DNA of 6,065 nt from Minisyncoccota bacterium (GTDB lineage Bacteria; Patescibacteriota; Minisyncoccia; Phycocordibacterales; GCA-2747955): positions 1 through 6,065 of the forward strand of contig CALLVB010000054.1 in assembly GCA_938010795.1 (NCBI GenBank), written 5' to 3'. The notes below the pieces were generated by a model. The model saw only the letters and a program-made list of their open reading frames with translations. It had not been told where the DNA came from and ran no database searches. Made by a program: the position numbers and the translations under genes. Shown here in pieces: positions 1 to 4,507 of this stretch; position 1 is the first letter of the stretch, and each line of letters opens with the position of its first letter.

Positions 1-1749
1 TCCCCACTCCTTAAGAACTTTAAATTTTTCTTCATCCGAATATGCATACACTTGCTCTTTTCCTTTTTTAATTTTATATAACGGGGGCTGTGCGATATAC
101 AAATAACCTCCTTCAATAATTGGTCGGAAATACCGGAAAAATAGTGTCAACAGTAGGGTTCTAATGTGGTCCCCATCCACGTCGGCATCGGTTGCGATGA
201 CAATCTTGTGATATCGGAGTTTTTCAATATCAAACGTGTCTCCAATGGCCGTACCAAGCGCAATCACCAAGTTCTTAACTTGTTCTGAACCAAGCATTCG
301 ATCAAGTCGTGCTCGTTCAACATTCAAAATCTTACCTCGCAACGGCAAAATAGCTTGAGTCCGCCTATCTCGCCCTTGTTTGGCTGAACCACCCGCTGAG
401 TCTCCCTCCACAATAAATAGTTCTGACTCCTCAGCTGATTTAGTCTGACAGTCAGCTAATTTTCCAGGAAGTGTCATTCCTTCAAGTGCACCCTTTCTCA
501 ATACTGAATCTTTGGCTGCTTTGGCTGCTTTACGTGCACGCATTGCTAAAAGACCTTTGTTAATCATTGCCTTTGCATCATCTGGATGCTCTTCTAGGAA
601 AAATTGTAATGCTTTACCAAATGTTGTCTCAACCATCCCTTTGGCTTCTGTTGATCCAAGTTTCCCTTTGGTTTGTCCCTCAAATTGTGGTTCACGCAAA
701 TGAACAGAAATAACAGCTGTTAATCCCTCTAGGATGTCATCTCCTGTTAGTGCACCATCTTTTTCTTTTAAGATATTATTTTTCTTTGCGTATGCGTTAA
801 TGATCCGAGTTAGTGCTGTTTTAAATCCTGTTAAGTGATATCCGCCCTCTGCGTTCGGAATGTTATTGGCATAGGCAAAAATTCGTGCTGAAATATCATC
901 TACATATTGAAATGCTACCTCTACCGCCTCTCCATCCTCATTTACTTTTTCTGAAATATAAAATGTATGTTTGTGGACTGGCTTTTGGTTTTTGTTAAGG
1001 AACTTAACAAGTGAACGTAGCCCTCCTTCAAAGTAAAACGATTGTGTTGGCACATCAAGATCCGCATCGTAGTAATAGTATGTGTCTGGATCAGGACCTT
1101 CGTACTCTCTCATGTCCACGACATTAATTTCAAGTCCTTTTACCAGGTATGCTTGTCCTCGAAGGTGTGTCACAATCTTTTTCCATACAAACGTAGTACT
1201 TTCTTTAAAAATCTCTGGATCAGGTTTAAAGTAAATAACAGAACCTTGTTCTTTTGTTGTTCCAACTTTTTTAACTGCAGCTTTTTTATGTCCTTGAGAA
1301 TATTCTTGAACATGGATGCCACCGTCTTTGTGAACCTCAGCTTTCATGTATACAGAGAGTGCATTTACCACAGATGCACCTACACCATGGAGTCCTCCTG
1401 AGATTTTATATCCTCCATCACCAAACTTACCTCCTGCATGGAGTGTCGTCATAATTGTTTCAAGAGCAGATACTTTTGTTTTCTTGTGTTTATCAACTGG
1501 AATACCCCGTCCGTTATCTGCTACCCTAATAGTTCCATCTTTAAGAACAGAAACCTCAATTCGGTTTGCGTGTCCTGCCATCGCTTCATCTCGAGAGTTA
1601 TCAAAAATCTCCCAAATCATGTGGTGAAGCCCTTCAGGTCCGGTTGAACCAATATACATACCTGGACGTTTTCGTACCGGTTCTAATCCTTCTAAGATAG
1701 AAATCTGATCCGCTCCGTAATCACTAGTTTCTTTTTTCTTTGCTGCCAT
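1..1749 (-). CDS. gyrB: DNA gyrase subunit B, C-terminus cut by window edge
   Basis: ATPase subunit of the type II topoisomerase that, with GyrA, introduces negative supercoils into DNA in the cytoplasm. The frame is open from ATG 1749-1747 to base 1, giving 583 residues with no stop; the end of the TOPRIM region and the tail lie outside the window. The GHKL ATPase domain shows E47 (general base) and N51 in EIFDNSRDEA, D78 in ADNGRGIP, and the lid/glycine loop HAGGKFGDGGYKISGGLHGVG-like stretch at about 104-124. The transducer carries QTKGKLG (359-365), with the ATP-contacting lysine K361. TOPRIM shows EGDSAGGSA (448-456), PLRGKILNVE (469-478), the metal-binding DADVDGDH (521-528) and QPPLY (554-558). 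These motifs fit GyrB better than ParE. An in-frame TAG at 1759-1761 makes this ATG the only plausible start. There is no Shine-Dalgarno sequence. The DNSRDEAMAGH variant is what I recall from Patescibacteria. Glycine codons are mostly GGA. The identity is secure. Confidence 0.97.
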   Translation of the reverse strand, partial: MAAKKKETSDYGADQISILEGLEPVRKRPGMYIGSTGPEGLHHMIWEIFDNSRDEAMAGHANRIEVSVLKDGTIRVADNGRGIPVDKHKKTKVSALETIMTTLHAGGKFGDGGYKISGGLHGVGASVVNALSVYMKAEVHKDGGIHVQEYSQGHKKAAVKKVGTTKEQGSVIYFKPDPEIFKESTTFVWKKIVTHLRGQAYLVKGLEINVVDMREYEGPDPDTYYYYDADLDVPTQSFYFEGGLRSLVKFLNKNQKPVHKHTFYISEKVNEDGEAVEVAFQYVDDISARIFAYANNIPNAEGGYHLTGFKTALTRIINAYAKKNNILKEKDGALTGDDILEGLTAVISVHLREPQFEGQTKGKLGSTEAKGMVETTFGKALQFFLEEHPDDAKAMINKGLLAMRARKAAKAAKDSVLRKGALEGMTLPGKLADCQTKSAEESELFIVEGDSAGGSAKQGRDRRTQAILPLRGKILNVERARLDRMLGSEQVKNLVIALGTAIGDTFDIEKLRYHKIVIATDADVDGDHIRTLLLTLFFRYFRPIIEGGYLYIAQPPLYKIKKGKEQVYAYSDEEKFKVLKEWG

Positions 1750-1760
1750 AATTAGTAACT

Positions 1761-1769
1761 ATTATAGCA
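1761..1769 (-). promoter_or_regulatory. extended -10 promoter of gyrB
   Basis: On the minus strand this reads TGCTATAAT, a perfect -10 hexamer preceded by the extended -10 dinucleotide TG. No good -35 box lies 16-18 bases upstream; a TTGACT is present but only 9 bases away, too close to serve. Extended -10 promoters do not need a -35, so this is consistent. The hexamer ends 11 bases before the gyrB ATG, so transcription would start about 3-5 bases before the codon, or at it. It lies downstream of the RTX-like gene's terminator, so gyrB appears to be transcribed independently. Confidence 0.72.
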
Positions 1770-1812
1770 TTCTCAAGTCAATTCACCGCCCCTTTTTGTG
1801 AAAAAGATACAG

Positions 1813-1840
1813 AAAAAAGCCGCCCCGTGGGGCGGCTTTT
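1813..1840 (-). terminator. intrinsic terminator of the RTX-like gene
   Basis: An 8-bp perfect GC stem, GCCGCCCC (1819-1826) paired with GGGGCGGC (1829-1836), has only two central bases, so in practice it is a 7-bp stem with a tetraloop. It is flanked by six A on one side and four T on the other. Read on the minus strand, the hairpin is followed by six U, 22 bases after the TAA of the RTX-like gene, so it ends that transcript before the gyrB promoter. The symmetrical flanks mean it could also stop plus-strand transcription. Confidence 0.9.
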
Positions 1841-1862
1841 CAATTCTTTTTAAACGAAGCGA

Positions 1863-3725
1863 TTATGCGATCATATCAAATATGAAATCGGCAGTATCAT
1901 TTGCAGGTACGTCATAAGACATATCAGCAGTCTCAACCGGTATCTCCATAAGAGCGTCCAGAAGAGTAAACCCTGTCGCAACATCTTCAGATGCAAATGC
2001 ATCATCGATCATAGCAACAGAATCGACCATATCTGGACGTGGCGCAAACGAGAAATCAAACGCATCAGCACCAGTATCCAATTCTTGGGCTGCTGGTGGT
2101 GGTGGTGCAACAGTAGATGTGTAGATTACTTCCTCAAAACCGCTGAACGTTAGCACGCTCGATTCGGGATTGTCAAAAATCACAAATGTGAGTGTACCAG
2201 CTTCAATGATTTGAGCAATTTCACCAACTTGGAATGTCTCAATAATGAGCACATCGTAACCGCTACCGCCCTCAAGGCGACTGCTGGCCACATAGTTCCC
2301 GTCTTCATCAGACGCAACAAAGCGAATCTCGTCGTTACCCGTACCGCCATTAATATAATGACTGCCTTCAGCAAAAACATTGACTTCATCATTGTCAGCT
2401 CCGGCATAGATAATATTATCACCAGCACCCGAAGAGATAGTATCTCTACCGGCACCGCCGTTAACAAAGTCAGTTCCAGAACCGGTTGCAATACTATCAC
2501 TACCGGCACCGCCGACAAGAGTATCATCACCAGCACCGCCGTCTAACATATCGTCATCTGCACCGCCGTTGAGAAGATCATTACCGTCTCCACCAAGGAT
2601 TTCATCATTACCAGCTAAACCAACAAGCACATCGTCGTCTTTGCCACCATGAATGTAATCATTGCCGTCGCCGCCATTGATAGTGTCATTGCCCTCGTCA
2701 CCACGAAGTTCATCGTCGCCGCCTTCACCAAGAATAATGTCGTTGCCGTCGCCGCCATCAACCTCATCTCGATCTTCACCAGCACTGATACGATCATTTC
2801 CGTATCCACCATCAATTTGATCTTCACCAGCACCACCAATGAGTCTGTCATTGCCGTAACCGCCAACCACATCATCATCGCCGTCGCCGCCGTTGAGGAT
2901 ATCATCACCAGAACCACCAAAGAGTAAATCTCCGTCGTCACCGCCGATAAGTTTGTCGTTACCGAAGCCGCCATAGAGTTGATCACTACCAGTACCACCG
3001 TTGAGAACATCATTACCGTCACCGGTACTAATAAAGTCATCACCGGCACCGCCGTTAACAACATCATTACCCTCATCAGAGCGGAAAGTATCATCACCTC
3101 CAGCAAGCGAAGCAGATATATTACTTTCACCCGAGAAATCAACATTGTCATCTTCATCACTCAAAGAAATGCGAGAGTTTGTGAATCCGTCAATTTCACC
3201 ATGTAGATTTACCGGCGCGTCGCCGCGAGCAGTAAAGTTCAGTGCCTGTACATCAAATTCCATATCTACCGATGCGTCGCGAGCAATTATTGAGGCAGTA
3301 TCAGCATCAATAGAAACATCATCTACATCGTCGGTGATGCGCAATACAACTGTATCGGCAGAAAGTTCTCCGCCTTCGATCCGCCCCATAGTGAAGTCGA
3401 TCATATCGTCAGCGTATGTTTCGATATACAGAGAATCGAAAATTGAACCGCCGATGCTTTGTGCATCATACGCTTCAAAATACGATACGTTTCTGAGTGT
3501 CAGGTTAAGATTTTCTATCTGACCTTCAACCTCAACAAACGTTGTGTCAGAGAAGTTCAGTGTTAGGTCCGGCACGTCTTCAACGAGGACATCAATTGAC
3601 TCCCATCCGCTTGCAGACACCGCGACACTTGTCACGTCGTCACCAATAATATCAATTTCTAGATCATCACCATCTGGATCAAAATCAACAAACTGTTGAC
3701 CATTTGTAGCTAAATAAGTACTCAT
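1863..3725 (-). CDS. RTX-like calcium-binding nonapeptide repeat protein, probable type I secretion substrate
   Basis: 620-residue, very acidic protein with only two lysines and no cysteine. Residues 1-200 are rich in alternating hydrophobic/polar strands, suggest a beta-solenoid or beta-sandwich, and match no family I recognise. Residues 207-449 are 27 consecutive nonapeptides of the GGxGxDxxx type (hemolysin-type calcium-binding repeats), which in known proteins fold into a Ca2+-bound parallel beta-roll; one further unit, GGTGNDEIR, sits at 460. Residues 461-540 form a strand-rich segment, then a PPPP linker (541-544) and an acidic tail ending ADFIFDMIA. There is no Sec signal, membrane helix or LPxTG motif. 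In RTX proteins an uncleaved C-terminal signal of this acidic-then-hydrophobic kind targets a type I (ABC) exporter; no exporter gene is in the window. The 3725 ATG is chosen because AGAGG lies 6 bases upstream; a GTG at 3782 could add 19 basic, cysteine-containing residues. No protease, lipase or adhesin motif was seen. A surface-layer or secreted Ca2+-binding role is inference. Confidence 0.88.
   Translation of the reverse strand: MSTYLATNGQQFVDFDPDGDDLEIDIIGDDVTSVAVSASGWESIDVLVEDVPDLTLNFSDTTFVEVEGQIENLNLTLRNVSYFEAYDAQSIGGSIFDSLYIETYADDMIDFTMGRIEGGELSADTVVLRITDDVDDVSIDADTASIIARDASVDMEFDVQALNFTARGDAPVNLHGEIDGFTNSRISLSDEDDNVDFSGESNISASLAGGDDTFRSDEGNDVVNGGAGDDFISTGDGNDVLNGGTGSDQLYGGFGNDKLIGGDDGDLLFGGSGDDILNGGDGDDDVVGGYGNDRLIGGAGEDQIDGGYGNDRISAGEDRDEVDGGDGNDIILGEGGDDELRGDEGNDTINGGDGNDYIHGGKDDDVLVGLAGNDEILGGDGNDLLNGGADDDMLDGGAGDDTLVGGAGSDSIATGSGTDFVNGGAGRDTISSGAGDNIIYAGADNDEVNVFAEGSHYINGGTGNDEIRFVASDEDGNYVASSRLEGGSGYDVLIIETFQVGEIAQIIEAGTLTFVIFDNPESSVLTFSGFEEVIYTSTVAPPPPAAQELDTGADAFDFSFAPRPDMVDSVAMIDDAFASEDVATGFTLLDALMEIPVETADMSYDVPANDTADFIFDMIA
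2379..3107 (-). repeat. 27 tandem 27-bp units coding the RTX nonapeptide array
   Basis: 729 bases = 27 x 27, coding residues 207-449 in one unbroken register with no inserted or missing codon. The best-conserved units read GGDGND, GGAGDD or GGYGND followed by three residues, the middle one usually hydrophobic (for example DILN, DRLI, DTIN). Degenerate units, such as AGEDRDEVD (315-323), GEGGDDELR (333-341) and GDEGNDTIN (342-350), keep the ninth-residue spacing and the key aspartate. At DNA level the units differ at many synonymous positions, so the array looks old and selected for protein sequence rather than recently duplicated. Confidence 0.92.
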
Positions 3726-3730
3726 AAAAT

Positions 3731-3736
3731 ACCTCT
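3731..3736 (-). promoter_or_regulatory. ribosome binding site fixing the RTX-like start
   Basis: The minus strand reads AGAGGT, with AGAGG ending 6 bases before the ATG at 3725-3723, in a purine-rich run GAAAGAAAGAGG. It favours the 620-residue form over the longer in-frame form that begins at GTG 3782, which has no such site. Confidence 0.75.
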
Positions 3737-3792
3737 TTCTTTCGTTTTCAAAGTAGTTATATCGACATGACATAACTTTCACTTCTGGCGGA

Positions 3793-3821
3793 ATTATACT
3801 TATTTAATGATTTTATGTCAA
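3793..3821 (-). promoter_or_regulatory. perfect-consensus sigma-70 promoter of the RTX-like gene
   Basis: The minus strand has TTGACA (3821-3816), a spacer of exactly 17 bases, and TATAAT (3798-3793): both hexamers and the spacing match the housekeeping sigma consensus. Just upstream is an A/T-rich stretch with a run of six A (about 3829-3839), which could act as an UP element. The predicted start near 3786 gives a leader of about 60 bases to the ATG at 3725. That leader holds a weak 6-bp AT-rich hairpin (AGTTAT/ATAACT arms, plus-strand 3755-3760 and 3772-3777) and the ribosome binding site. Strong constitutive expression is expected. Confidence 0.9.
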
Positions 3822-3869
3822 ACAAGTGTTTTTTATATTGCTGGAGACTTGTCTTGGTTGCTGACATGT

Positions 3870-3895
3870 AAAAAAGCGCCCTCGGAAGGCCGCTT
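3870..3895 (-). terminator. intrinsic terminator of the two-helix membrane protein gene
   Basis: On the minus strand, AAGCGGCC pairs with GGGCGCTT (plus-strand 3888-3895 and 3874-3881) around a 6-base loop, with one internal G-G mismatch, and continues into a six-U run. It begins only 6 bases after the TAA at 3904-3902 and lies upstream of the RTX promoter, separating the two transcripts. Confidence 0.85.
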
Positions 3896-3901
3896 CTTTT
3901 A

Positions 3902-4351
3902 TTACGCATCAACAAATTTGTGCTTTAACTGACGTACCATCTTGCAAAAACTTTTGTAGCGTCTCATTATTTCCCTACCTTTCCAAACATGATAACACTC
4001 GAAAAATAAGCAAAACGATGAATATAAAAATCCAATCCACCCTAGGAAAAATAATGGCCACCAAATGAACCGAAGCTGAGGGAAAAATCCATCACCTCCA
4101 AATCTCACAAAGCCATACAACAACAGCATGGTACATATAACAAAGATTCCATCTCTGATTACCTCACTTGTCGCTGCCTCCAAAAAATATTCCTCGGCAG
4201 ATATGCGAACGAGATAACCTTCTTCGTATATATATTTTTCAAATTGCATAACTTGCTCGTGAGTGTATTCAACCTTTCCTGGCATGGGCCAGAGTAAGTC
4301 ATTCCACAGAGTATGTAGTCGTAATCGTTCTGATGAATCTAGAATTTGCAT
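3902..4351 (-). CDS. small two-helix membrane protein, family not recognised
   Basis: 149 residues. I do not recognise a family and assign no function. Residues 1-66 are hydrophilic and mixed-charge, with several aromatic and acidic residues (a YIYEEGYLVRISAEEYF stretch at about 40-56). Two hydrophobic segments follow, about 67-84 (GIFVICTMLLLYGF core) and 95-119 (FIWWPLFFLGWIGFLY core), joined by a short loop of about ten residues holding FGGDGFFPQ. The tail, 121-149, is strongly basic (WKGREIMRRYK, RQLKHKF). By the positive-inside rule both ends should be cytoplasmic with a tiny outside loop. It has its own promoter, a perfect AGGAGG 8 bases before the ATG, and its own terminator, so it is a real expressed gene. 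It lies immediately upstream of the RTX-like gene on the same strand but is separated from it by a terminator and a promoter, so a shared function is not implied. Cysteines occur at 73, 114, 119 and 136. Confidence 0.85.
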   Translation of the reverse strand: MQILDSSERLRLHTLWNDLLWPMPGKVEYTHEQVMQFEKYIYEEGYLVRISAEEYFLEAATSEVIRDGIFVICTMLLLYGFVRFGGDGFFPQLRFIWWPLFFLGWIGFLYSSFCLFFECYHVWKGREIMRRYKSFCKMVRQLKHKFVDA

Positions 4352-4359
4352 ATCACTTT

Positions 4360-4365
4360 CCTCCT
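4360..4365 (-). promoter_or_regulatory. perfect Shine-Dalgarno of the membrane protein gene
   Basis: AGGAGG on the minus strand, 8 bases before the ATG at 4351-4349. It shows that this genome does use Shine-Dalgarno initiation, which makes its absence before gyrB and rnr meaningful. With the predicted transcription start near 4365, the message would begin at or just before this hexamer, giving a leader of about 14 bases. Confidence 0.88.
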
Positions 4366-4371
4366 CTTCTT

Positions 4372-4401
4372 AAAATACCTTGAGTAACTTCCTTTTGTCA
4401 A
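4372..4401 (-). promoter_or_regulatory. sigma-70-type promoter of the membrane protein gene
   Basis: Minus-strand TTGACA (4401-4396), an 18-base spacer, and TATTTT (4377-4372), which has four of six consensus bases. The perfect -35 and weaker -10 suggest moderate strength. It lies back-to-back with the rnr promoter in a 156-base divergent region; the two -10 boxes are about 115 bases apart. Confidence 0.65.
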
Positions 4402-4489
4402 ATTCCAAATAAAAAACTCAGGTAGTCAGACTTAAGGCATATATCTTACTTATTCTTATACTTCCCCACAGTGTCTATATGTGTTTGAG

Positions 4490-4498
4490 TGATACAAT
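4490..4498 (+). promoter_or_regulatory. extended -10 promoter of rnr
   Basis: TGATACAAT: a TG dinucleotide, one base, then TACAAT (five of six consensus bases). No convincing -35 is found 16-18 bases upstream. The hexamer ends 9 bases before the ATG at 4508, so the transcript would begin within about 3 bases of the start codon. The layout matches that of gyrB. Confidence 0.62.
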
Positions 4499-4507
4499 AC
4501 ATCTATT

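Noticed and set aside
512..1647. Plus-strand open frames between 512 and 1647
   Set aside because: They lie antisense to the intact gyrB frame, lack ribosome binding sites and resemble no protein.
1773..1787. TTGACT upstream of the gyrB -10 as a -35 box
   Set aside because: Only 9 bases separate it from TATAAT, far below the 16-18 needed.
2379..3107. Periodic DNA that might be taken for a CRISPR or satellite array
   Set aside because: The period is exactly nine codons, there are no unique spacers between identical repeats, and the units vary at synonymous sites while conserving glycine and aspartate.
2180..3160. Minus-strand frames 2180-2536 and 2615-3160
   Set aside because: Out-of-frame shadows of the same repeat array, made almost wholly of Met, Val, Leu, Ala and Thr.
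2211..3522. Several plus-strand open frames opposite the RTX-like gene (2211-2546, 2649-2927, 2979-3206, 3001-3522)
   Set aside because: They are low-complexity by-products of the 27-base coding repeat, which keeps the complementary frames free of stops. They have no start-site signals, and the minus-strand frame alone gives a recognisable protein.
3755..3777. Leader hairpin of the RTX-like gene as a riboswitch
   Set aside because: Only a 6-bp AT-rich stem with an 11-base loop; no known aptamer features and no alternative terminator in the roughly 60-base leader.
4410..4436. Possible hairpin with a T-run on the minus strand upstream of the membrane protein gene
   Set aside because: The bases beside the six-T run do not form complementary arms, and no minus-strand gene ends there.
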